DNA from: Candidatus Nomurabacteria bacterium
GTDB taxonomy: Bacteria > Patescibacteriota > Minisyncoccia > Phycocordibacterales > UBA5272
NCBI GenBank assembly: GCA_003518045.1
Contig: DOZK01000029.1
Span: 1-9,439, forward strand
Length of the DNA stretch: 9,439 nt
Direction: 5' to 3'
Shown: piece after piece, positions 4,872 to 9,439 of the stretch
Position numbering within the stretch: position 1 is the stretch's first letter
Layout: every line of letters begins with the position of its first letter
Notes under the pieces: generated by a model
What the model was told of the DNA's origin: nothing
What the model saw: only the letters and a program-made list of their open reading frames with translations
The model's database searches: none
Translations under genes and position numbers: made by a program

Positions 4872-5025
4872 AGGGTGCTTAGGTATTTTTCTGGATAAAA
4901 CATCTTTGGGTTATGGAATATTGAGAACTGCACCGTGGTGCTATTCGTTTCTTACCCACCTGAATTAAATCATCAGGAAGATGTCCTAAGTGTCCGAGTA
5001 AAAAATCCCCGAAGGGGATTTTTTA
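4872..5025 (+). ncRNA. Putative stand-alone structured RNA 2, three-way junction, family unknown
   Basis: A compact transcript of about 154 bases. P1: GGGTGCTTAGG (4873-4883) pairs fully with CCTAAGTGTCC (4985-4995, including G-U pairs). A 16-base bulge (4884-4899) lies on the 5' side only. P2: ACATCTT (4900-4906) with AAGATGT (4978-4984). P3: TGGGT (4907-4911) with ACCCA (4954-4958), continued by GAATA (4916-4920) with TATTC (4942-4946) and a GCAC/GTGC tip (4930-4933 with 4938-4941). P4: CCTGA (4959-4963) with TCAGG (4973-4977). P2, P3 and P4 meet with no unpaired bases, a perfect three-way junction. A terminator follows at once. A closing stem, bubble, apical arm and a small hairpin on the 3' bubble strand also describe 6S RNA, so a divergent 6S is the leading alternative. 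There is no adjacent gene to regulate in cis, since the 5231 gene has its own promoter. Confidence 0.7.
4999..5025. terminator. Intrinsic terminator of putative RNA 2
   Basis: TAAAAAATCCCC (4999-5010) pairs perfectly with GGGGATTTTTTA (5014-5025) around a GAA loop: 12 bp with flanking A and T tracts. Confidence 0.93.
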
Positions 5026-5050
5026 CTGCTATTTTTAATTTTTTTATTGT

Positions 5051-5139
5051 TGTCATTCCAGCGAAAGCTGGAATCTAGTGTTTTTAACCTGGACCTGCCT
5101 CGCCGGCAAGGCGGGTTCCCGCCTCCGCGGGAATGATAC
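5051..5139. repeat. REP/MITE-like doublet (GTCATTCC type)
   Basis: Left hairpin ATTCCAGC-GAAA-GCTGGAAT (5055-5074) has a GNRA-type loop. Right hairpin TTCCCGC/GCGGGAA is at 5116-5133. Between them GCCTCGCCGGCAAGGC (5097-5112) is a palindrome with one mismatch. The ends TGTCATTCC (5051-5059) and GGAATGATA (5130-5138) are inverted repeats matching at 8 of 9 bases. This is the layout of the widespread non-coding REP doublets reading GTCATTCC...GGAATGAC. It is much more GC-rich than its surroundings and sits between RNA 2 and the 5231 gene. Confidence 0.8.
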
Positions 5140-5157
5140 GGGTTCAGTTTTGTATTA

Positions 5158-5213
5158 TCTAAAATCTAATTTATCCCGCTAAGGCAGGGAAGTCTATTGT
5201 CTAATGTCTATTC
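5158..5213 (+). repeat. Interrupted heptad array before the 5231 gene
   Basis: CTA occurs at 5159 and 5166, and again at 5194, 5201 and 5208. The gap of 28 bases keeps the 7-base register. The interruption (about 5172-5192) is GC-richer and may be a small insertion within a longer array. Confidence 0.65.
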
Positions 5214-5214
5214 C

Positions 5215-5223
5215 TGCTATACT
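5215..5223 (+). promoter_or_regulatory. Extended -10 promoter, leaderless start of the 5231 gene
   Basis: TGCTATACT is an extended -10 (TGn plus TATACT, 5218-5223). Its last base is 8 before the ATG at 5231, so transcription should begin at or next to the start codon. No clear -35 is seen. Confidence 0.65.
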
Positions 5224-5230
5224 TTAACTA

Positions 5231-5620
5231 ATGAAATACATCTTCTTATCCTTACTATTCCTCCTCATTTTATTCTCAGTATCACATTATATTTTTGAGC
5301 CAACTAATTTATATTATGAACTTTGGTGGCTTGATATTCCTATGCATATTTTAGGAGGATTCGGAGTGGCTTCTCTTACTAAGGCAATACTCTCATATCA
5401 AGGTATTAAAGTTTCTTATATAAATTTATTTTTAACTTATATTTTTATCGCCACTGCTTGGGAAATCTACGAATATGTTCGTGGCATGATGGTCTATGAT
5501 GACATTTCTAAATATTTAGATACAGTTAAAGATTTATTCGACGGATTTTTTGGCATGAGCCTCTATTATTTTCTCATAAGAAAGAAGGATTTGTATTCAC
5601 TAATAACTAATAACCACTAA
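5231..5620 (+). CDS. Small multi-spanning membrane protein, YjdF/DUF2238-like in pattern
   Basis: A 129-residue membrane protein with an N-terminal membrane segment (about 3-22), then about 36-56, 62-80 and 104-117. Conserved-looking polar residues sit at membrane edges: Asp35 and His39 in DIPMHILGG, Glu78 and Glu81 in AWEIYEYVRG, and Asp97, Asp101 and Asp104 in DTVKDLFDGFFG. This His, WExxE, then DxxxD arrangement resembles the YjdF/DUF2238 membrane proteins, whose function is not established, so I give a pattern-level call only. The predicted mRNA is leaderless. The stop lies 13 bases before the next gene, so the two are probably cotranscribed. Its last codons are part of the next gene's heptad leader. 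Confidence 0.75.
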   Translation: MKYIFLSLLFLLILFSVSHYIFEPTNLYYELWWLDIPMHILGGFGVASLTKAILSYQGIKVSYINLFLTYIFIATAWEIYEYVRGMMVYDDISKYLDTVKDLFDGFFGMSLYYFLIRKKDLYSLITNNH

Positions 5621-5633
5621 CTAATAACTACCC
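5600..5633 (+). repeat. Heptad leader of the beta-CASP gene (7-bp period)
   Basis: Units begin at 5600 (CTA), 5607 (CTA), 5614 (CCA), 5621 (CTA) and 5628 (CTA); the ATG is at 5634. The stretch contains no G, and there is no Shine-Dalgarno. It overlaps the last 21 bases of the upstream coding sequence, so the array encodes that protein's ITNNH end. Confidence 0.82.
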
Positions 5634-7007
5634 ATGTCTACATTTAAAGTTACATTTGCAGGAGGTGCGCTCATGCCGACAGGCTCTAATTTTTTGGTTG
5701 AATTTGGCGGAAAGAAAATTCTTATTGATTGCGGATTAGTACAAGGGGAAAAATATTCTATTCCAATAAACAAAGAGCCCTTTACTTATGATACAAAAAG
5801 TATCGATGCACTTTTTATTACTCATGCACACTTAGACCATGTCGGAAGAATTCCAAGACTTGTTCGTGATGGATTTCGTTCAAAAATTTATAGCACAGCT
5901 CCAACTCGCGAAATGGCCGAGCTAATCCTTTTAGACTCAATGGGAGTTCTTGGAAAAGAAGCCGAACATGAAGGTATAGAACCACTCTACGAAGAGAAAG
6001 ATGTTTTGGAAACAATGCATTTATGGTCTGATACTTTAGAATATGAAAAACCTTTTACTTTTAAAACAGATGATGGCGATGCAAAAATTACATATCATGA
6101 CGCTGGGCATATCCTAGGAAGTGGAATTATTGAAATTGAATATAAAGGTAAAAAGCTTGCTTTCACTGGCGACCTTGGCAATACCCCATCACCACTAATG
6201 CGCGATACAACTTTACTTAAAGATATTGATTACTTGGTCATGGAAAGTGTTTATGGGGACAGAAATCATAAAGACAAAGATAAGCGTATAGCAATTTTTA
6301 AAGAAGCGGTAACTTCAACAATTACAAAAGGTGGCACAATTCTCATTCCAGCTTTTTCTATCGAGCGTACACAAGAAATGTTAATGGCTTTTAATGAATT
6401 GGTTGAAGGTAAACAAATTCCTGAAGTGCCAGTTTATTTGGACTCACCACTGGGAATAAATATCACAAAAGTTTATAAAAAATATGATAGTTGGTTTAAT
6501 GAAAATACTGAAAAGATAATTAAAAGCGGAGATGACATTTTTGCATTCAAAGGTCTAGTGCAAACTCCATCACCTGAGGAGAGTAAAGCAATAAATGATG
6601 ACCACAGACCAAAAGTTATTATCGCCGGAAGCGGAATGAGTAATGGTGGAAGAATAATTCATCATGAGGCGAGATATTTACCAGACCCAAAGAACACAAT
6701 TATTATTGTCGGTTATCAAGCAGCGAATACTTTAGGGCGACATATTGTAGAAGGGGAGAAAGAAGTTTTTATTCATGGTCAACCAGTAAAAGTTAATGCT
6801 CGTCTTGTAAATATTCATGGATTTTCTGCACATAAAGATTCTGACAAGCTTATAGAATTCGTAGCCTCAACGGCCCCAACATTAAAAAAAGTTTTTGTAG
6901 TTTTAGGTGAACCAAAGAGCGCATATTTTCTTGGTCAACATATACACGAAACTTACGGAGTGCCAGTTCTTGTACCAGAAAAAGGAGACGTGGTCGAATT
7001 GGAATAG
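5634..7007 (+). CDS. Beta-CASP metallo-beta-lactamase fold ribonuclease (CPSF/Ysh1-like)
   Basis: A 457-residue zinc enzyme of the metallo-beta-lactamase/beta-CASP family (the CPSF73/Ysh1-like group, COG1236 type), which processes or degrades RNA. Zinc ligands are all visible: HAHLDH (64-69), His159 in DAGHILGSG, Asp180 in FTGDLGN and His400 in HGFSAH. The beta-CASP insert (about 205-385) has YLDSPLG (268-274), PAFSIERTQEML (239-250), the glycine-rich GSGMSNGGR (332-340) and IVGYQAANTLGR (358-369). Length is normal for the family. There is no KH domain or the long C-terminal domain of RNase J, so a Ysh1-type enzyme is favoured. The substrate is unknown. It lies 13 bases after the membrane protein gene, and its 3' end forms half of a long hairpin. 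Confidence 0.9.
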   Translation: MSTFKVTFAGGALMPTGSNFLVEFGGKKILIDCGLVQGEKYSIPINKEPFTYDTKSIDALFITHAHLDHVGRIPRLVRDGFRSKIYSTAPTREMAELILLDSMGVLGKEAEHEGIEPLYEEKDVLETMHLWSDTLEYEKPFTFKTDDGDAKITYHDAGHILGSGIIEIEYKGKKLAFTGDLGNTPSPLMRDTTLLKDIDYLVMESVYGDRNHKDKDKRIAIFKEAVTSTITKGGTILIPAFSIERTQEMLMAFNELVEGKQIPEVPVYLDSPLGINITKVYKKYDSWFNENTEKIIKSGDDIFAFKGLVQTPSPEESKAINDDHRPKVIIAGSGMSNGGRIIHHEARYLPDPKNTIIIVGYQAANTLGRHIVEGEKEVFIHGQPVKVNARLVNIHGFSAHKDSDKLIEFVASTAPTLKKVFVVLGEPKSAYFLGQHIHETYGVPVLVPEKGDVVELE

Positions 7008-7043
7008 CCCAGCAAAGGGTACTTTGCTAGGCTATTCCAATTC
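6996..7043. terminator. Long hairpin spanning the beta-CASP stop codon
   Basis: GAATTGGAATAGCC (6996-7009) pairs with GGCTATTCCAATTC (7030-7043); then, past one C-A mismatch, AGCAAAG (7011-7017) pairs with CTTTGCT (7022-7028) around GGTA. That is 21 pairs in 48 bases. The left arm contains the last three sense codons and the TAG. No T-run follows, so it may protect the 3' end or act as a weak terminator rather than a standard one. Confidence 0.7.
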
Positions 7044-7100
7044 TAAATATTCAATGTTTTAATTTTCAATATTTAAACAAAATTCAGTACTTACACGTAT

Positions 7101-7130
7101 GTCATTCCAAACTTGATTTGGAATCCAGTG
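7101..7130. repeat. REP-like single hairpin (GTCATTCC type)
   Basis: GTC, then ATTCCAAA (7104-7111), loop CTTGA and TTTGGAAT (7117-7124), then CCAGTG. It matches the left half of the 5051-5139 element (GTCATTCC ... GGAATCTAGTG). The differing stem bases are compensated on both sides, so the hairpin itself is conserved. Confidence 0.75.
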
Positions 7131-7153
7131 TCATCGAATCTTTTTTGATTAAC

Positions 7154-7225
7154 AAAATTGTTTCATTGAATATTCTCAGTATTTTGCGTCTACATTATAT
7201 ATTGAAAATTGTTTCATTGAATATT
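7154..7225. repeat. Pair of 21-base direct repeats
   Basis: AAAATTGTTTCATTGAATAT plus T occurs at 7154-7174 and again, identical, at 7205-7225, offset by 51 bases. The surrounding 7131-7246 is AT-rich with no credible gene; an in-frame extension of the next protein across it is not supported. Confidence 0.8.
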
Positions 7226-7246
7226 TTGTACTTGTTCTGTCCATAT

Positions 7247-7285
7247 CCACTGCCTACTGCCTACTGCTTACTGTATACTGTTTAT
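7247..7285 (+). repeat. Heptad leader of the 7286 gene (7-bp period)
   Basis: Units begin at 7247 (CCA), 7254 (CTA), 7261 (CTA), 7268 (TTA), 7275 (ATA) and 7282 (TTA), most continuing CTGC or CTGT; the ATG is at 7286. There is no Shine-Dalgarno. This array carries no in-register stop codons, unlike ssb or ndk. Confidence 0.8.
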
Positions 7286-7861
7286 ATGAAGTCTCAACGA
7301 ATAACCATAAGTGTCTCTGGAGCGGCGGAAGTCGCTCATTGTGGACCAACAGTAATACCATTAGCAAAAGAAATTGGAAGAGAAATTGCCAGACAAGGTG
7401 CTCAAATAGTAACAGGTGCAACTAGCGGTTTTCCAATGTATGCAGCCGAAGGTGCAAAAGAAGCAGGGGGTTTTTCTTTCGGCCTTTCTCCAGCTGGAAG
7501 TAAAAAAGAACATGTGGAAGTTTATCGGTTACCATTAAAAGCATTGGACGCAGTTGTTTATACAGGCTTTGGTTTTCCAGGGCGTGACCTAATGCTTGTA
7601 AGGTCATCAGATGCTGTAGTTATTGGGTGCGGGCGTATCGGGACTATACACGAGTTTACTGTTGCCTGGGAGGCAAATATGCCCTTAGGGGTGCTAGAGG
7701 GCGAGTGGTCAACTGATGAAGTTATTAAAAATATTATAGATAATGGCAACAGAGAAAATCCTAATGTTATCTTTGAAAAAGATCCAAAAGTTTTGATTGA
7801 AAAATTGATTGCAATGGTGAAGAAACAGGAGGATTCTAACGAACCAAATATCCGCCTATAA
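7286..7861 (+). CDS. LOG/SLOG family Rossmann-fold nucleotide-binding protein
   Basis: A 191-residue protein resembling the LOG/TIGR00725-type SLOG family, whose members bind nucleotides or cleave cytokinin-like nucleotides. The first Rossmann strand is ITISVSGAA (6-14). A glycine turn (QIVTGATSGFP, 40-50) takes the place of the usual GGGxxGLMG. FGFPGRDLMLVRSSDAVVIG (95-114) matches the conserved strand before the active loop, and GCGRIGTIHEF (114-124) replaces the PGGxGTxxE signature while keeping GTxxE. The loss of PGG makes the phosphoribohydrolase activity doubtful. I chose the ATG at 7286 because the Rossmann strand begins there and the heptad leader ends there; the open frame back to 7118 runs through a REP element and direct repeats. 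Confidence 0.8.
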   Translation: MKSQRITISVSGAAEVAHCGPTVIPLAKEIGREIARQGAQIVTGATSGFPMYAAEGAKEAGGFSFGLSPAGSKKEHVEVYRLPLKALDAVVYTGFGFPGRDLMLVRSSDAVVIGCGRIGTIHEFTVAWEANMPLGVLEGEWSTDEVIKNIIDNGNRENPNVIFEKDPKVLIEKLIAMVKKQEDSNEPNIRL

Positions 7862-7874
7862 TAACAAGATTAAT

Positions 7875-7892
7875 TTATTAAAATTTTAATAA
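7875..7892. repeat. 18-bp AT palindrome between convergent genes
   Basis: TTATTAAAATTTTAATAA is a perfect palindrome of A and T only, located between the ends of the convergent 7286 and 7925 genes. It could help termination from both sides but lacks a GC stem, so this is weak. Confidence 0.35.
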
Positions 7893-7924
7893 AAACAAAT
7901 CCAACGGAACATACTCGAGGAACC

Positions 7925-8539
7925 TCATAACGCCACATCCAAGCTTGAGATAGACGGATTGACTTCCTGAAACGGTACACCCAAAAGTTGAGCGATTTGG
8001 TTGCCAATAGATACTTCTTTATTTGAAGTACCAAGGGGTTCCGGAGCGATGTATATATTACCAGCTTTACCTCTTGACTGATGACCGAGTGGAATCTCGG
8101 TTGAGTCTTTGAACACTAGTACCAACTGATACATAAGCACAGATATGGACGAACCAGCTACGGACGAATCCGTAGCATTGGTCCGTTGTTGCCATTCCTT
8201 TCGTAGTTCGACACGGGCGACATCGGACGTGTTGTCTGTCTGACTCTTAGTGCTCATTAGACTTTTTCGAGTAATGAGGATCTGTCCTGTTGCTTTGTTG
8301 ATATCAATAGTCACCCAAGAGGCGGAGAGAAACATCCAGAGACCAATAGCTGGAAAAATGAGAACCAAAAGGGTCAGGAGTTTCATGGGATCTTTCTCGA
8401 CAAAAAAGATGGACACATAATTAAAAATCATAAAGAAGAAGATACTCCCAAAGACTACGAAGATGACACCCATAATCATTTGTATCCAATCACTGTCTTT
8501 AAGAATTATTTCATCTGGTGTTTTAGTTATTATTTGCAT
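7925..8539 (-). CDS. Two-helix membrane protein with C-terminal cytosolic domain, function unknown
   Basis: A 204-residue protein I do not recognise. Residues 1-18 are polar. Membrane segments lie at about 20-46 and 54-73. They are followed by a domain rich in alternating strands: WVTIDINKATGQILITRK (75-92), DVARVELRKEW (106-116), YQLVLVFKDSTEIPLG (137-152) and a final helix IGNQIAQLLGVPF (178-190). Paired helices followed by such a strand-rich domain recall small bacterial membrane proteins with a PH-like domain, which I cannot confirm. The ATG at 8539 was chosen because an extended -10 ends 7 bases upstream and the longer frame to 8602 runs into the rplT terminator. The gene is visibly more GC-rich than its neighbours, possibly imported. 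Confidence 0.7.
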   Translation of the reverse strand: MQIITKTPDEIILKDSDWIQMIMGVIFVVFGSIFFFMIFNYVSIFFVEKDPMKLLTLLVLIFPAIGLWMFLSASWVTIDINKATGQILITRKSLMSTKSQTDNTSDVARVELRKEWQQRTNATDSSVAGSSISVLMYQLVLVFKDSTEIPLGHQSRGKAGNIYIAPEPLGTSNKEVSIGNQIAQLLGVPFQEVNPSISSLDVAL

Positions 8540-8545
8540 GATGTT

Positions 8546-8554
8546 ATTGTAACA
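8546..8554 (-). promoter_or_regulatory. Extended -10 promoter, leaderless start of the 8539 gene
   Basis: Read on the minus strand, TGTTACAAT (8554 to 8546) is an extended -10 ending 7 bases before the ATG at 8539, so the transcript is predicted to start at the start codon. Confidence 0.6.
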
Positions 8555-8586
8555 TAGGGAATATACAAATTTATTATTTTCCTTTG

Positions 8587-8625
8587 AAATACAAAAGCAC
8601 AACCTTCGGTCGCGCTTTTGTATTT
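8587..8625. terminator. Intrinsic terminator after rplT
   Basis: AAATACAAAAGC (8587-8598) pairs perfectly with GCTTTTGTATTT (8614-8625); an inner ACC/GGT (8602-8604 with 8608-8610) caps it. On the minus strand it follows the rplT stop by 7 bases. Confidence 0.88.
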
Positions 8626-8632
8626 ATTAAAA

Positions 8633-8980
8633 CTAAGCCTTTACTTGCTCAACAATTCTTGTAAAAGTCTCTGGATTTTCTGCTGCAATTTCTGCTAACA
8701 TTTTTCTATTTAAAACCATTCCTTTCTTTGTAAGCTTATCAATGAAAACAGAGTAGGTGATACCAATTGCGCGTAGTCCAGCATTAAGACGAGTTGTCCA
8801 AAGGCGACGCATGTCAGTTTTCTTATCTTTTCTGTGAGCGAATGCATAAGCGCCTGCTTTACGTAAAGCAACTTTTGCTTCAACTTCTTTTGTACTACGT
8901 CCAAAGCGATATCCTTTAGCTGCCTTTAGGACATTGCGACGATGCTTCATTGCTATTTTGCTTCTTTTTACGCGGGACAT
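8633..8980 (-). CDS. rplT: 50S ribosomal protein L20
   Basis: A 115-residue L20, an early-assembly 23S rRNA-binding protein that also represses its own operon in many bacteria. The basic start SRVKRSKIAMKHRRNVLKAAKGYRFGRST (2-30) is the family's long RNA-binding helix region. RKDKKTDMRRLWTTRLNAGLRAIGITYSVFI (50-80) and LNRKMLAEIA (90-99) are also typical, and length is standard. It follows rpmI after a 57-base gap. Its 36-base upstream region is a heptad array rather than a Shine-Dalgarno leader. infC, which commonly precedes rpmI-rplT, is not in the window. Confidence 0.96.
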   Translation of the reverse strand: MSRVKRSKIAMKHRRNVLKAAKGYRFGRSTKEVEAKVALRKAGAYAFAHRKDKKTDMRRLWTTRLNAGLRAIGITYSVFIDKLTKKGMVLNRKMLAEIAAENPETFTRIVEQVKA

Positions 8981-9016
8981 AGTGGTAGATGTTAGTTGTT
9001 AGACATTAGATTTTAG
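8981..9016 (-). repeat. Heptad leader of rplT (7-bp period)
   Basis: On the plus strand TAG occurs at 8986, 8993, 9000, 9007 and 9014, exactly 7 bases apart; on the coding strand these are CTA units leading to the ATG at 8980. The coding strand is G-poor and closely resembles the ssb leader, including the TCTAAAA and TCTAATG units. Confidence 0.85.
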
Positions 9017-9037
9017 ATAATGCAGATACGTTTATTC

Positions 9038-9226
9038 TTATAGCAGGCCTGGGAGAAAACGAGACTTTTCCTTTCCTGTCATAGCAAAATTTTGTCCACG
9101 CTTCTGAGCTAATTGCTTTGAGCGAGATGCTTTTGCATTGAAATGGTTAAGACCTGGCTTTCGGCCGATTATCTTGCCATTTTTTGTGACCTTAAGTCTC
9201 TTTAGGAATGATTTGTTTGTCTTCAT
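9038..9226 (-). CDS. rpmI: 50S ribosomal protein L35
   Basis: A 62-residue, strongly basic L35, a small 50S subunit protein. It opens MKTNKSFLKRLKVTKNGKII, matching the family's MKTHKxxxKRFKxTxxGK pattern. KPGLNHFNAKASRSKQLAQKR (24-44) aligns with the helix that usually reads HxLxxKSxKRKRxLR. The rpmI-rplT order is conserved in bacteria and supports the call. It has a good upstream promoter and a short leader. Confidence 0.93.
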   Translation of the reverse strand: MKTNKSFLKRLKVTKNGKIIGRKPGLNHFNAKASRSKQLAQKRGQNFAMTGKEKSRFLPGLL

Positions 9227-9233
9227 ATGTTTA

Positions 9234-9248
9234 CTTCAATCTTTGAAG
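9234..9248 (-). other. Small hairpin in the rpmI leader
   Basis: CTTCAA (9234-9239) and TTGAAG (9243-9248) form a perfect 6-bp inverted repeat with a 3-base loop, ending 8 bases upstream of the rpmI ATG within the predicted leader. In many bacteria L20 represses the rpmI-rplT message through leader structure; this hairpin is too small to equate with those. Confidence 0.4.
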
Positions 9249-9259
9249 ATAGTTGCACT

Positions 9260-9287
9260 ATTCTAACATAATTTCGTAAGAAATCAA
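9260..9287 (-). promoter_or_regulatory. Promoter of rpmI-rplT
   Basis: On the minus strand, TTGATT (9287-9282) and TAGAAT (9265-9260) are 16 bases apart, and the -10 is extended (TGTTAGAAT). The predicted start is near 9253, giving a leader of about 27 bases. Confidence 0.7.
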
Positions 9288-9322
9288 ATAGTAGAGCTGG
9301 GCATTGTTATTTTGAAGTAAAC

Positions 9323-9416
9323 ATCGCAGATTTACGCAGACTTAACGCTGACATCGCAGACAAATGCAATTGCATTCTTTCTGCGTCATTCTGCGTACAG
9401 TCTGCGAGTTTCTGCG
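9323..9416. repeat. Large imperfect palindrome of CGCAGA/TCTGCG units
   Basis: The left arm has CGCAGA at 9325, 9335 and 9355 and CGCTGA at 9346. The right arm has TCTGCG at 9380, 9390, 9401 and 9411. Corresponding units are symmetric about 9370 to within one base, so all four can pair. The centre is the perfect palindrome AATGCAATTGCATT (9363-9376). Unit spacing of 9-11 bases puts every unit on the same helix face. No gene is visible in 9288-9439. Confidence 0.8.
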
Positions 9417-9439
9417 GAAAAGGCGAAATAAAATAAATA

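Noticed and set aside
4931..4941. T-box antiterminator motif
   Set aside because: The sequence only loosely recalls the GGTGG-ACC T-box core. No specifier loop is present and no tRNA-synthetase or amino-acid gene lies downstream.
4872..4990. TPP riboswitch, suggested by GGGTGC and ACCTGA-like words
   Set aside because: The CTGAGA and GCGxAGGGA core signatures are missing and the pairing differs. No thiamine gene follows.
7118..7285. 56-residue N-terminal extension of the LOG-like protein
   Set aside because: The frame crosses a REP hairpin, two direct repeats and the heptad leader. The Rossmann strand begins right after the ATG at 7286.
8540..8602. Longer start for the minus-strand membrane protein
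   Set aside because: It would begin inside the rplT terminator and cross the -10 box. The ATG at 8539 fits the promoter.

Overview
The window looks like chromosome from a Patescibacteria/CPR organism, most like the Parcubacteria, though this is an inference from style rather than a taxonomic marker. The DNA is AT-rich. Most genes lack a Shine-Dalgarno site, ribosomal proteins are compact, NDK is enlarged, and REP-type GTCATTCC hairpins lie between genes. TAA, TAG and TGA all act as stops (TGA ends the gene at 1525-1902), so the UGA-recoding Gracilibacteria and Absconditabacteria are unlikely.

Layout. 1-1480: a RelB/RHH-type antitoxin and YafQ/RelE-type toxin, driven by a consensus promoter with an operator-like repeat, run by overlap into a TatD-family metallohydrolase. 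1525-1902: a small three-helix membrane protein of unknown function. 1910-3504: the conserved rpsF-ssb-rpsR cluster (S6, single-strand DNA-binding protein, S18), with a structured element before rpsF and a strong terminator after rpsR. 3638-4252: an enlarged nucleoside diphosphate kinase, then a terminator. 4320-5230: about 900 bases with no credible protein gene. It appears to hold two stand-alone structured RNA genes (about 4462-4624 and 4872-5025), each with its own -35/-10 promoter, closing stem and intrinsic terminator, plus a REP doublet. 5231-7007: a small membrane protein, then a beta-CASP metallo-beta-lactamase (probable ribonuclease). 7286-7861: a LOG/SLOG-like Rossmann protein. Minus strand: an unknown two-helix membrane protein (8539-7925), and rpmI (9226-9038) followed by rplT (8980-8633). 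9323-9416: a large imperfect palindrome built from CGCAGA/TCTGCG units about one helical turn apart.

Two features run through the whole window. First, at least six genes (ssb, rpsR, ndk, the beta-CASP gene, the LOG gene, rplT) are preceded, right up to the start codon, by a G-poor leader with strict 7-base periodicity and a recurring YTA/CTA core. Second, at least three genes (antitoxin, the 5231 gene, the 8539 gene) have a -10 box ending 6-7 bases before the ATG, which predicts leaderless mRNAs. Together they suggest initiation here depends little on Shine-Dalgarno pairing.

The best candidates for something undescribed are the two tandem RNA genes in the ndk-5231 gap, whose -10/start regions are nearly identical, and the heptad leader system. 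All coordinates, stems and promoters were read by eye; no homology search or folding program was run.
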